Source of the DNA: Paenibacillus glycinis
GTDB lineage: Bacteria > Bacillota > Bacilli > Paenibacillales > Paenibacillaceae
DNA length: 64,000 nt
Direction of reading: 5' to 3'
Assembly: GCF_009909185.1 (NCBI RefSeq)
Contig: NZ_JAAAMV010000009.1
Span: 62,001 to 126,000, forward strand
Part shown: one piece after another, positions 39,978 to 48,696 of the stretch
Position numbering within the stretch: position 1 is the stretch's first letter
Layout: every line of letters starts with the position of its first letter
The notes under the pieces: model-generated
The model's input: the letters and a program-made list of their open reading frames with translations, nothing else
Told to the model about the DNA's origin: nothing
The model's database searches: none
Made by a program: the position numbers and the translations under genes

Positions 39978-41021
39978 GTGTCATCTACGCTGAAATCAGC
40001 ATTTAGCAATCATTACGTATCCGCGGAGGATCAAGGGGCGAGTCCGCTCGTCGCCAACCGGACGGTTGCCGCGGGATGGGAAACCTTCACTGTCATCGCG
40101 AATTCGGACGGTACCGTATCCTTTCTATCCGCGGCCAACAACAAGTACGTGACAGCCGATCTGAATCAAGGCACGAAGCTGATCGCAAGAGCGACGTCCA
40201 TCCAAGCGTGGGAGAAATTCAAGAAAATAGATCGCGGCAACGGTAAAATCGCGCTGCAAGCGCTGGCCAATAATCTGTACGTCTGCGCGGACATGAACGT
40301 GGGGTCGGTCCTGTACGCGAATCGCACGGCTCCGTCGGGCTGGGAAGAGTTCGTCCTGTCGGGCGCGGAATCCGCGCCGCAGCCGCCGCAATCGACGCAG
40401 CCGGGCGGATTTCTCGTGACCGAACAACAGTTCAACCAGATCTTCCCCGGGCGCAATCCGTTCTACACCTACTCGGGATTGGTCGCGGCCGCAGGCGCTT
40501 ATCCGGGATTCGCGAATACGGGCGACGCGACGGTCAGGAAACAAGAGGCTGCCGCATTCCTCGCCAACGTCTATCACGAAACCGGCGGATTGTACTACAT
40601 CGTCGAGCAGAACACCGCGAATTACGGGCACTATGCCGACTATAACAGCCATTATCAAGTAGCGCCGGGTAAGCAATATTACGGCCGGGGTCCGCTGCAG
40701 ATCAGCTGGAACTTCAACTACGGCGCGGCTGGCGAAGCGCTGGGTCTGCCGCTCCTGAGCAACCCGGATCTGGTCGCGCAGGACGCATCCGTGGCTTGGA
40801 AGACGGCGCTCTGGTTCTGGAACACGCAGACCGGCGCAGGATCGGTGACCGGTCATGACGCGATGGTCCAATCCAGGGGATTCGGCGAAACGATCCGAAC
40901 GATCAACGGCGCATTGGAATGCAACCGCGGCGGCGGCGGGCCGGTTCAAAGCCGGGTGGAGCAGTATAAACGGATTACCGGGATCCTAGGCGTGAACCCG
41001 GGCAACAATCTTTCTTGCTAA
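39978..41021 (+). CDS. GH19 chitinase with an N-terminal fascin-like beta-trefoil, no signal peptide
   Basis: This 347-residue protein starts at GTG with AGGAGG nine bases upstream. Residues ~1-125 form a fascin-like beta-trefoil (three repeats resembling NHYVSAEDQ, NKYVTADLN and NLYVCADMN). A Pro/Gln linker (PQPPQSTQPGG) leads into a GH19/chitinase class I domain with the catalytic-Glu motif ANVYHETGGLYY, YYGRGPLQISWNFNYG and a late FGETIRTINGALEC. It should cleave chitin or related polymers. Typical secreted chitinases have a Sec signal, and here none is visible. It is the first of four collinear leaderless hydrolases. Confidence 0.88.
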   Translation: MSSTLKSAFSNHYVSAEDQGASPLVANRTVAAGWETFTVIANSDGTVSFLSAANNKYVTADLNQGTKLIARATSIQAWEKFKKIDRGNGKIALQALANNLYVCADMNVGSVLYANRTAPSGWEEFVLSGAESAPQPPQSTQPGGFLVTEQQFNQIFPGRNPFYTYSGLVAAAGAYPGFANTGDATVRKQEAAAFLANVYHETGGLYYIVEQNTANYGHYADYNSHYQVAPGKQYYGRGPLQISWNFNYGAAGEALGLPLLSNPDLVAQDASVAWKTALWFWNTQTGAGSVTGHDAMVQSRGFGETIRTINGALECNRGGGGPVQSRVEQYKRITGILGVNPGNNLSC

Positions 41022-41059
41022 ACCGATCCGACATTCGAACTTGAAAAGGAGACTACACG

Positions 41060-42625
41060 ATGAGCGGTGACAATTGGCGCCTGGTATGGAGCGACGAATT
41101 CGACGGGGCGAACGGTTCGCCTCCCGACCCTGGCAAATGGGGCTACGACATCGGCGGAAGCGGTTGGGGGAACAACGAGAAGCAGAATTACACCGACAGC
41201 ACGAAGAACGCCTATCTGGACGGCACGGGACACCTGGTCATCAAAGCGATTCGAGAAAACAGCAACGGCATGCCGTACAGTTCCGCCCGCTTGGTATCGA
41301 CGAACAAAGGCGACTGGACGTACGGGAAATTCGAGGCGCGCGCCAAGCTTCCCCGCGGAAAGGGCATGTGGCCGGCAATCTGGATGCTTCCCACCGATTG
41401 GAAATACGGCGCCTGGCCGATCAGCGGCGAGATCGACATCATGGAACAGCGCGGCTCGGATCCGCTCAAGGTCATGGGCACCATTCATTTCGGGAATCCG
41501 TGGAAGTATATCGGTTCGAGCTATACCCTGCCTGACGAGGGCTACCATGTCTACGCCGTGGAATGGGAACCGAACGAGATCAGGTGGTATGTCGACGGCA
41601 ATCTGTATCAGACAAGGCAAGCATCGGAGTGGTACAGTTCGGGAGGCCCAAGCCCGGCGCCGTTCAATCAACGCTTTCACTTCCTGCTGAACCTGGCTGT
41701 CGGCGGCAACTTCGACGGCGACCCGGACGGCTCCACGTCGTTCCCGCAGACGATGACGATCGATTACGTCCGCGCGTATGCGCGCGACGGAAGCGCCGGC
41801 ACGCCGGAGAGCGTGACGCTTCCGGCCAAAATAGAAGCGGAGAAATTCAGCGCGATGAACGGCGTGCAGCTGGAAACGACGACCGATGCGGGCGGCGGAC
41901 AAAACGTCGGCTGGATCGACGCGGGCGATTGGATGGAGTACAAGGTGAACGTCCCTGCGGCTGGGGTCTATACGGTGCAGTACCGGGTCGCAAGCCAGGG
42001 AACGACCGGCCAGATTCAACTGAAATCCGGCTCCGCCGTGCTCGCGACTACCTCCGTGCCGAACACGGGAGGCTGGCAGAACTGGCAGACGATCTCGGCG
42101 ACGGCGAGCCTAAGCGCGGGCCAGTCCACCTTGCGCGTCCACGCAAGCGGAGCGGGATTCAATCTCAACTGGCTAAGCTTCGCCAGACCGCAAGTCCAGA
42201 ACCTGTTGACGAACCCGGACTTCGAAACGGGAGATTTGAGCGGGTGGTTCGAGTGGCACAACCATGCGCTCGCGCACAAAGTCGATAAAGATCAACCCTA
42301 TTCGGGAAGCTACAAGCTGACGCATTGGGCATCGACCGGATACCAGCAAATCACGGCGCAGAAGGTTAACGTGCCTAACGGTCTCTACAAGGCCAGCGTA
42401 TGGGCGCGTTCCGGCGGGGGGCAGATTGCGCTGAAGCTGTATGCGAAGGATTACGGCGGCGCCGAACTGTCGGCGAATATCGGGACAAGCCCGGTTACGA
42501 ATTACACGCAATACACGATAAACAACATCCAAGTCACCAATGGGCAGATCGAGGTTGGAATTTGGCATGACGCCAATGCGAATAACTGGGCGGCCTTCGA
42601 TCATTTCGAGTTGGCGCTCCAGTAA
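41060..42625 (+). CDS. GH16 beta-glucanase with CBM6 and a second carbohydrate-binding module, no signal peptide
   Basis: This 521-residue protein begins directly with the GH16 fold (NWRLVWSDEFDG). The nucleophile/acid motif GEIDIMEQRG (ExDxxE) is intact and the domain ends near LNLAVGGNFDGDPDG...IDYVRAYARDG. Residues ~255-380 are a CBM6 (IEAEKFSAMNGVQLETTTD, GWIDAGDWMEYKVNVP) and ~385-521 a CBM4/9-like jelly roll (NLLTNPDFETGDLSGWFEW). The likely substrates are beta-1,3- or mixed-linked glucans such as those of fungal walls. AAAGGAG precedes the ATG; no Sec leader is seen. Confidence 0.92.
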   Translation: MSGDNWRLVWSDEFDGANGSPPDPGKWGYDIGGSGWGNNEKQNYTDSTKNAYLDGTGHLVIKAIRENSNGMPYSSARLVSTNKGDWTYGKFEARAKLPRGKGMWPAIWMLPTDWKYGAWPISGEIDIMEQRGSDPLKVMGTIHFGNPWKYIGSSYTLPDEGYHVYAVEWEPNEIRWYVDGNLYQTRQASEWYSSGGPSPAPFNQRFHFLLNLAVGGNFDGDPDGSTSFPQTMTIDYVRAYARDGSAGTPESVTLPAKIEAEKFSAMNGVQLETTTDAGGGQNVGWIDAGDWMEYKVNVPAAGVYTVQYRVASQGTTGQIQLKSGSAVLATTSVPNTGGWQNWQTISATASLSAGQSTLRVHASGAGFNLNWLSFARPQVQNLLTNPDFETGDLSGWFEWHNHALAHKVDKDQPYSGSYKLTHWASTGYQQITAQKVNVPNGLYKASVWARSGGGQIALKLYAKDYGGAELSANIGTSPVTNYTQYTINNIQVTNGQIEVGIWHDANANNWAAFDHFELALQ

Positions 42626-42639
42626 CGCGCGAAGAACAG

Positions 42640-42678
42640 CGCGAAAGGGCCGATAACCAATGGCCCTTTCGCGTTTTT
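42640..42678 (+). terminator. intrinsic terminator after the GH16 gene
   Basis: CGCGAAAGGGCC (42640-42651) pairs with GGCCCTTTCGCG (42662-42673), followed by five Ts. Confidence 0.9.
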
Positions 42679-42735
42679 ATTACGGAAACACGGCAGGAAA
42701 CGCGACTGCAAATTCATGCAAAGGGGCCGAAGCCA

Positions 42736-43665
42736 ATGCAAGCCAAGTCAGCAACGAATCTAAAGGTCATCGACGTGTCGCACCATCAGAACGACCGCGG
42801 TAAGATCGATTGGGCGAAAGTGAAAACGGATGGGGTCGCCGGCGTCTTCGTCAAGGCGACGGAAGGCGGATCGGGCCATGACAAGCAGTTCTCCTCGAAT
42901 GCCCAAGGCGCTTCGTCGGCAGGATTGAAGGTCGGTTTCTACCATTACGCCCATCCGGAGCTGAACGATGCCGGCAAGGAGGCGGCCAACTTCGCGAATG
43001 CGATATCGGGATGCGCGGCCGATTTCCCGCATGTGTTGGATGTCGAAGGAGAGGCGGCGACAGTTCCGGGCGAGCAGTTGACGGCCTGGTGCGTCGAATG
43101 GCTGGAAACGGTCGAGAAGCTTACGGGCCGTCCGGCGATGCTCTATACGGGCGCGAGCTTCGCGAAGTCGAATCTGCGACAGCCCCTCGGAAAATGGCCG
43201 CTGTGGATTGCGCACTACGATACGGACCGGCCGATGGCCAACGACACCTGGTCGGAATGGGCCGTGTTCCAGTACACGAGCGAGGGAACAGTCGCCGGCA
43301 TCGTCGGCAATGTCGACGTTAACGCGATGGAGAAGGCGTTCTTCGACAATTTTGCCGGCACGCCGGCCGATTCCGGCTCGACGGACGAGGACTCCGTCAA
43401 GATCGTCGTCAACGATAAGCTCGCGGCTCGCGGGCGGCTGATCGACGGGCATGCCTATCTGCCGGTGCGCGAACTGGCCGAGGCGCTTGGCGTGCCCGTG
43501 GAATGGAACGCGTCGGAGGCAAAGCCGTACGTGGCCGGAAAATCGGTCACCGCGTTCAAGCTGATCGGCGGCAGCGCCTATATCGGTGTCCGGGCGGCAG
43601 CCGAACTGCTGGGCGGCCAAGCGTCGTTCGACGGTCAAACCGAAAAGGTCTATTTCTATCGTTAG
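42736..43665 (+). CDS. GH25 muramidase with a C-terminal copper-amine-oxidase-N-like domain, no signal peptide
   Basis: In this 309-residue protein, residues ~8-205 are a GH25 lysozyme domain: VIDVSHHQN (catalytic Asp), FVKATEGG, VGFYHYAHP, HVLDVEGEA (Asp/Glu pair) and VAGIVGNVDVN near its end. Residues ~220-309 form a stalk-like copper-amine-oxidase N-terminal domain (VVNDKLAARGRLIDGHAYLPVRELAEALG), common in Paenibacillus surface proteins. It should cut peptidoglycan glycan strands. No leader peptide is present. It follows its own promoter region after the 42640 terminator. Confidence 0.9.
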   Translation: MQAKSATNLKVIDVSHHQNDRGKIDWAKVKTDGVAGVFVKATEGGSGHDKQFSSNAQGASSAGLKVGFYHYAHPELNDAGKEAANFANAISGCAADFPHVLDVEGEAATVPGEQLTAWCVEWLETVEKLTGRPAMLYTGASFAKSNLRQPLGKWPLWIAHYDTDRPMANDTWSEWAVFQYTSEGTVAGIVGNVDVNAMEKAFFDNFAGTPADSGSTDEDSVKIVVNDKLAARGRLIDGHAYLPVRELAEALGVPVEWNASEAKPYVAGKSVTAFKLIGGSAYIGVRAAAELLGGQASFDGQTEKVYFYR

Positions 43666-43738
43666 CGATTCCTCCTGCACGAAGCCCCGAGTGCTCGGGA
43701 CATGAATGAGGGGCAATAACGAATCGATGGAGGTACCG

Positions 43739-45082
43739 ATGACACAGCGGCCGATTGTTTTGATACATGGCTATTCCGATAAAGGAGAGTCCTTTCGCGC
43801 GTGGGTCGACAAGTTAGCCGAGCGCGGCTGCGATCGCGGGAACATTCACGTCTGTTCCTATGAGACGCTGACCAACGAGGTGACCATACCGGATATCGCC
43901 GAAGGGTTCGACCGCGCGCTCCGGGAACGAATCGGCCTGAAGGACGACGAGGAGTTCGACGCGATCGTGCATTCGACCGGGATGCTGGTCCTCCGATCCT
44001 GGCTCGCCGTCTATTCGAAGCGGCGGGACCGGCTGAAGCATCTGATCGGCTTGGCGCCGGCAACGTTCGGGTCGCCGCTGGCGCACAAGGGCCGGAGCTG
44101 GTTCGGCGGCGTATTCAAAGGGCGAAAAGAGCTCGGACCCGATTTTCTCGAAGCCGGAGACCGCGTCCTGGACGCGCTGGAGCTGGGGAGCCGGTTTACG
44201 TGGGACCTTGCCGAGAAGGATCTGTTCGGCGAGCTGCCTTATTACGGCTCTCACGGCGATACGCCGTACGTGTATATTTTCTGCGGGACCGAGGGGTACG
44301 GCGGCATCCGGAAGCTGATCAACGATCCCGGCACGGACGGCACGGTGAGAAGGGCGGGCTGCGGGCTGAACGTCCGCAAGATCAGGGTCGATCTGACGAA
44401 CGATAAGGTCGATAACCGCATCTCGTTTTCGAATTGGAGCAACATCGACATTCCGATGTTCCCGATCCAAGGCGCGGACCACGGTTCGATTATTGCGCAG
44501 CCATCCGAAGCGTTAGTCGATATGGTGCATGCCGCTTTGGGCGTGGAAGACGCGCAGGCGCACCAGAATTGGTTGCAGGACGCCGCGGAGCGCACGAGAG
44601 ACATCGTCACCGAGCTTACCAAATGGCAGCAGTTTCTGATCCGGGCCACGGACGAACGGGGGGATCCGATCCGGGACTATTACATCCAGCTGGAAGGCAA
44701 GCGAGACGACGGCCTGCACGAGGAGCTTGAGAGCTTCGACGTCGACGTGCACACGTATAGCGGGGATTCCAGCCTGCGGAACTTCCACGTGAACTTGGAC
44801 GAGCTGGATCCCGCGTCCCTGGAGAGCCTGTCGTTGACCGTGATCGCGTCCTCCGGGTCGTCGCTCGTCACGTATCACGGATTCACCGACGTGCCGACGG
44901 CGGATGCGAACGTATACGGCGACAAAGGAACGTGGCATGCCAAGCTCGACCTGAGCAGCTTGCTTCGAGAGGGCGAAGTCAAATTCTTCTACCCGTTCAC
45001 GACGACGCTGATCGAGCTGCGGCTCAACCGGGAACCGCTCCCGTTGACGGGAATCAACTACGTTTGCCGGTTTATTGACTAG
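43739..45082 (+). CDS. lipase-like alpha/beta hydrolase, no signal peptide
   Basis: This ~447-residue protein opens with the lipase strand RPIVLIHGYSDKGESF. The nucleophile elbow reads FDAIVHSTGMLVLRSW (HSTG instead of GHSxG), then LIGLAPATFGSPLAHKGRS as in triacylglycerol lipases, and the catalytic His is probably in QGADHGSII. Residues ~300-447 are an extra beta-rich domain of unknown type. ATG 43739 is chosen over 43706 because GGAGG lies just before it. It completes the run of leaderless polymer- or membrane-attacking enzymes. Confidence 0.82.
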   Translation: MTQRPIVLIHGYSDKGESFRAWVDKLAERGCDRGNIHVCSYETLTNEVTIPDIAEGFDRALRERIGLKDDEEFDAIVHSTGMLVLRSWLAVYSKRRDRLKHLIGLAPATFGSPLAHKGRSWFGGVFKGRKELGPDFLEAGDRVLDALELGSRFTWDLAEKDLFGELPYYGSHGDTPYVYIFCGTEGYGGIRKLINDPGTDGTVRRAGCGLNVRKIRVDLTNDKVDNRISFSNWSNIDIPMFPIQGADHGSIIAQPSEALVDMVHAALGVEDAQAHQNWLQDAAERTRDIVTELTKWQQFLIRATDERGDPIRDYYIQLEGKRDDGLHEELESFDVDVHTYSGDSSLRNFHVNLDELDPASLESLSLTVIASSGSSLVTYHGFTDVPTADANVYGDKGTWHAKLDLSSLLREGEVKFFYPFTTTLIELRLNREPLPLTGINYVCRFID

Positions 45083-45126
45083 CATAGCCGCGCCGTGCCT
45101 GCAAGACGCCGCATGCAACCGGCAGA

Positions 45127-45157
45127 AAGCCCGCTTCGCGTCCGAAGCGGGCTTTTC
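45127..45157 (+). terminator. intrinsic terminator after the lipase-like gene
   Basis: AAGCCCGCTTCG (45127-45138) pairs with CGAAGCGGGCTT (45143-45154), followed by Ts. The spacer 45158-45379 holds only a probable promoter for the methyltransferase gene. Confidence 0.9.
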
Positions 45158-45379
45158 GCGTGCGGGGCCGAGTTATTTAGCTGTCGCTCGGCGTAGAGGT
45201 ATGCCTAATTCATCCTAAATTATGGTAACATGAGGTTGGGATTTGATAGGAGCGGCAATAGGGCGATCGTCTTGCGGAGAAAGCCCAATCGCTAGTCGTA
45301 TAGCCGTTAGTTGCGGTTGTCGCATGGATGTAGGCAAAATGGCTTTTTAGATCTGGTTGTAGCTGGAGGAGGTATCGTT

Positions 45380-46117
45380 ATGGCCGATAAAATCTTTGAA
45401 GAACCGCGGCTTGCGGACGTGTACGATTGGTTTGATTCGCCCGAACGTCCGGATCTGGACCCCTATGTCGCAATGACGGAGGAGTTCGGCGCGCAGGCCG
45501 TGATCGATTTGGGCTGCGGAACCGGCAATCTTGCCTGCCGGCTCGCGGGTCTCGGCAAGGACGTCGTCGGGATTGACCCTGCGCTTGCCTCGCTCGACGT
45601 CGCAAGAAGGAAACCGCATGCGAATCGGGTTCGTTGGATGCATGGAACAATGGCCATGCACGCCGACCTGCAAGCGGACCTCATCGCGATGACCGGCAAC
45701 GTCGCGCAGGTTTTTGTTGCCGACGATGAGTGGCGATCGACGCTGCGTGCATGCCGCGAGGCGCTTCGGCCGGGCGGGCGGCTCGTATTCGAGGTCCGGG
45801 ATCCCGCGATGGAAGCATGGAAGAACTGGAATCGCGAGCAAACCTATCAGATCGTCGACGTTCCCGATATCGGAAGGGTAGAGTCGTGGACCGATCTCCT
45901 TGACGTGCGGCTGCCGCTGGTCGCGTTCCGGCATACCTTCGTTTTTCATGGCGACGGGGCGGTGCTGACTTCGGATTCGACGCTTCGGTTTCGCGGCCGG
46001 TCCGAGATCCTGGATTCTTTGTCCGCCGCGAACTTCGCTGTCGAAGCCATTCGCGATGCTCCGGACCGCCCGGGGATGGAATTCGTTTTTATCGCGTTGC
46101 GCGGGCCTGATAACTAA
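45380..46117 (+). CDS. class I SAM-dependent methyltransferase
   Basis: This 245-residue methyltransferase has motif I VIDLGCGTGNLACRLA, motif II VVGIDPALASLDVARRK, and the strand LRPGGRLVFEVRDP. The acceptor is unknown. GGAGGAGG before ATG 45380 fixes the start. The stop overlaps the convergent AraC gene's end by four bases. Confidence 0.9.
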   Translation: MADKIFEEPRLADVYDWFDSPERPDLDPYVAMTEEFGAQAVIDLGCGTGNLACRLAGLGKDVVGIDPALASLDVARRKPHANRVRWMHGTMAMHADLQADLIAMTGNVAQVFVADDEWRSTLRACREALRPGGRLVFEVRDPAMEAWKNWNREQTYQIVDVPDIGRVESWTDLLDVRLPLVAFRHTFVFHGDGAVLTSDSTLRFRGRSEILDSLSAANFAVEAIRDAPDRPGMEFVFIALRGPDN

Positions 46118-46968
46118 GTCCGGAACCGCTGACGAAACGCTTTCGGCCGCGTCCCCGTATGCTTGCCGAAGCACCGCACGAAATACGAGAACGTCACGAA
46201 GCCCGTCGCCTCGGCGATCGCGCCGAACGGCTCCCCGGTATGAATCAGCAGCTGCTTCTCCTGCTCGATCCGGTAGCGGGTCAGGTAGTCGAGCGGCGTG
46301 CAGCCGAACGCCTTCTTCATGCATAGCGCGATGTAATTAGGATGAAAATGCAGCTGCTCCGACAACTCCTTATAGCTGATCGGCTCCCGATAATTGCGGC
46401 GAAGGAAAGCGGCGGCTTCGTCCGCAAGCGCCAGCTGCGCATCCTTGGCGGCCGTGCCGCCTTCCTCCTGGAGCCGATACAGCAGCTGCTGAAAGATTCC
46501 CTGCTGCTTGAAGCGGGCTCCGGTATCCGCGGCCGCCTTCAGCCGCAGCAGCTCTTCGAGCCGCTCGTACGTCGTTTCCTTCGCGGGCAGTTCGCCCGAT
46601 CGCGGTACGTGAAAGACGAACGTCTCGATCTGCATATACGGCATGGAGAGAGCCGGACCCGCATAGGGCTCCCGTTCCGTTACCTCGCTCCAGCTGCCGA
46701 GCGTTTGGAAATGCAGCCAGTGGAAATGCGTCTCCTCTTCGCACGGCTTCGCCGTCCGATGGGACCGGTCCGGCCTTAAGATCGTGAAGCCGCCGGCGGG
46801 AACGTTCAGCTCGCGTCCGTCCTCCTCGAGGTACAGACAGCCGCGGGTCGTCACGAGCAGGTCGAACACGCCGATGCCGGAACGGTCGGCATGCCGTTCG
46901 CCCGCAGGATAGACATCCTGGCCGGACGTGATGTAGTGCGGCATGGGCGGGGAAGTGAATCGGAACAT
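46114..46968 (-). CDS. AraC-family transcriptional regulator
   Basis: In this 284-residue protein the N-terminal half is an AraC ligand-binding cupin-like domain (GIGVFDLLVTTRGCLYLEEDG) and the last ~100 residues contain the double helix-turn-helix (ISYKELSEQLHFHPNYIALCMKKAFGCTPLDYL, then IAEATGFVTFSYFVRCFGKHTGTRPKAFR). It is of the kind that controls sugar-utilisation genes. No ribosome binding site precedes the ATG at 46968, and the upstream sequence is the cut end of a GH127 remnant. Its original promoter may have been lost; a start at the internal MPHYI is possible. Confidence 0.88.
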   Translation of the reverse strand: MFRFTSPPMPHYITSGQDVYPAGERHADRSGIGVFDLLVTTRGCLYLEEDGRELNVPAGGFTILRPDRSHRTAKPCEEETHFHWLHFQTLGSWSEVTEREPYAGPALSMPYMQIETFVFHVPRSGELPAKETTYERLEELLRLKAAADTGARFKQQGIFQQLLYRLQEEGGTAAKDAQLALADEAAAFLRRNYREPISYKELSEQLHFHPNYIALCMKKAFGCTPLDYLTRYRIEQEKQLLIHTGEPFGAIAEATGFVTFSYFVRCFGKHTGTRPKAFRQRFRT

Positions 46969-47282
46969 TTCGCGGGATCTACCCGGGCTCGCAGTGGAAA
47001 TACGGCCTGCTGGCGGACAGCGCGTACGAAGCGAGCGAGTCCGACGTGCCCTACCAGCCGTTCGATGCCGAGCATGCTCCGGTAAAGCTTCGCGTCTCCG
47101 GCAAGCTCGTCCGCGAATGGAAGATGGAGGACAACAGCGCCGGCACGCCGCCGCTCTATCCGAAGAGCGAGGGGCAGGATACCGTGCCGTTGACGCTCGT
47201 GCCGTATGGCGGCGCGCGCCTGCGCATCGCGGAATTTCCGTTGATCGGCGAACGCGAGAAGGCGTGGAAGAAACGAATGTAA
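46959..47282 (+). pseudogene. 3' remnant of a GH127 (beta-L-arabinofuranosidase-like, former DUF1680) gene
   Basis: The frame is open from 46959 to the TAA at 47280-47282. It reads GIYPGSQWKYGLLADS, then YQPFDAEHAPVKLRVSGKLVREW and finally TVPLTLVPYGGARLRIAEFPLIG, the characteristic last ~100 residues of GH127 proteins. At least 500 N-terminal codons are missing; the break lies at the start of the divergent AraC gene. The gene still has its own terminator at 47300. Deletion of the enzyme while its likely regulator stays is inferred. Confidence 0.75.
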
Positions 47283-47299
47283 GGGGTTAAACATCGGTG

Positions 47300-47330
47300 C
47301 CGCGGAGGTCGCAGACTTTCGCGGTTTTTT
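47300..47330 (+). terminator. terminator of the truncated GH127 gene
   Basis: CCGCGGAGGTC (47300-47310) pairs with GACTTTCGCGG (47314-47324), two of them G-T pairs, with six Ts after it. Confidence 0.8.
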
Positions 47331-47496
47331 GGGTGTCGCGCCGAATGGAGCGGAGAATCGGCCATGATCATCGCGTGCCCGGGTTTGACGCCGTTCAAGC
47401 GGGGCATATATGATGAACAGGATGACGGTTCGAAAGTTGGAATGCAGAGGTTTCGACCTGAAAATAGCGAAGCGACAGAAAGCGTGGCGAACGGGA

Positions 47497-48300
47497 ATGG
47501 ATAAGATCGGAATCGATGCGGGCGGCACCTTGATCAAGATCGCCTGCATGGGACCGGAAGGCGGGCTCGAGCTCCGCAAAGCGCCGGTGCGGGAGCTGAG
47601 CGCGATTTCGGCGTGGCTCGGCGGACGGCGGGATGCGCGCGTATGCGTGACCGGCGGCAAAAGCGCGCAGTTGAAGGCAATGACGGACGAGGCGGTCGCG
47701 GATATCCCGGAATTCGCGGCGACGATGGCAGGCGCGGAATATTTGCTCGGCAAGGATTCGCCTGCTTACGTGCTGACGAACGTCGGGACCGGCACCTCGA
47801 TTCACCGCGTGCAGCCCGGCGGACACGCGAGAATCGGCGGGACCGGCGTCGGCGGCGGAACGTTGATGGGACTGTCCCGGTTATTGACGGGATTGACGGA
47901 CTTCGAGGAGATCGTCAAGTTGGCGCAGTCGGGGACGCGCGGCGGGGTCGACTTGAAGGTCAGCGACATTTACGCCGGCGCGGAGCCTCCGATTCCCGGA
48001 GACTTAACGGCGAGCAATTTCGCGAAGCTGTTCCTGCGCGATGACATGGACGATATCCCGAAAGCGGATCTGGTCGCTTCGGTGATCGGCCTCGTCGGGG
48101 AAACGGTCGCGACGACCAGCGTCCTGGCAGCCGGTCAAAGCGGCCTGTCGTCGATCGTCTACATCGGGTCGTCGTTCTTCCGCAACGAGCCGTTGAAGGA
48201 CGTCGTGCGTGCCTATACCGTTCTGCGCGGCGGGACGCCGATATTTCCGGATAACGGGGAGTTTTTCGGGGCGATCGGAGCTGCGCTGAGCGCGAAGTGA
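47497..48300 (+). CDS. coaW: type II pantothenate kinase
   Basis: This 267-residue protein closely follows the staphylococcal CoaW pattern: GIDAGGTLIKIACMG (ATP phosphate-1 motif), VCVTGGKSAQL, LTNVGTGTSIH, GGTGVGGGTLMGL, DIYAGAEPPIPGDLTASNF and VYIGSSFFRN. It phosphorylates pantothenate in the first step of CoA synthesis and, unlike type I, is not strongly feedback-inhibited. The frame is open further upstream, but homology begins at ATG 47497. The ribosome binding site is weak. It is the only intact gene between the AraC regulator and 51149. Confidence 0.93.
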   Translation: MDKIGIDAGGTLIKIACMGPEGGLELRKAPVRELSAISAWLGGRRDARVCVTGGKSAQLKAMTDEAVADIPEFAATMAGAEYLLGKDSPAYVLTNVGTGTSIHRVQPGGHARIGGTGVGGGTLMGLSRLLTGLTDFEEIVKLAQSGTRGGVDLKVSDIYAGAEPPIPGDLTASNFAKLFLRDDMDDIPKADLVASVIGLVGETVATTSVLAAGQSGLSSIVYIGSSFFRNEPLKDVVRAYTVLRGGTPIFPDNGEFFGAIGAALSAK

Positions 48301-48529
48301 GGAAGCGCGCGGCGGGGGTAGATCTGAAGGCTGCATAGAGCCGGAAGGGGAATCGGCGTCAGGACTCGTAGATCGGTTCCCGCGACCGGGTCGGGCGAGC
48401 GGTCGTGCCTGTGCCCGCGTGTCCTGTCTGTTCGATTTCCTTGGCTCCCCGACTTACCGCGTTTAATCTTCCGTATCATCGCCTCGGACGCTTTCAATTC
48501 AGCCAAACCCAAACTTACCTCGTTCACTC
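48301..48529. other. intergenic stretch without a gene
   Basis: I see no convincing gene or regulatory element between the coaW stop and the pyrimidine-rich repeat tract. Confidence 0.4.
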
Positions 48530-48660
48530 GATTTATCAAACTCGCCTAAGTTCTCAAACTCTCCGAGCTCCGCAAGCACATCAAGCACCTTGATACGCCT
48601 AACTCGCCTCACTCGCTAACTCCCCAAACTCCCCAATCTCAACTCTACGTTCGCCTCCGA
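48530..48660. repeat. degenerate pyrimidine-rich ACTCNCC repeats
   Basis: The + strand is almost free of G and contains repeated units such as ACTCGCC, ACTCTCC, ACTCGCC, ACTCGC, ACTCCCC, ACTCCCC and ATCTCAACTC spaced 8-25 bases apart. It sits exactly between intact coaW and the truncated GH39 gene, so it may mark a rearrangement joint. No coding potential. Confidence 0.55.
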
Positions 48661-48696
48661 ACCGCCTACGCCTCGTCGGCAAGTTCGCGATCTGCC

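Noticed and set aside
46891-47290. Two short + strand genes (46891-47085 and 46943-47290)
   Set aside because: They are out of phase with the recognisable GH127 C-terminal homology, which runs in the frame ending at 47282.
48530-48660. CRISPR array
   Set aside because: Repeats are short (7-9 bases), degenerate and irregularly spaced with no unique spacers, and no cas genes are present.
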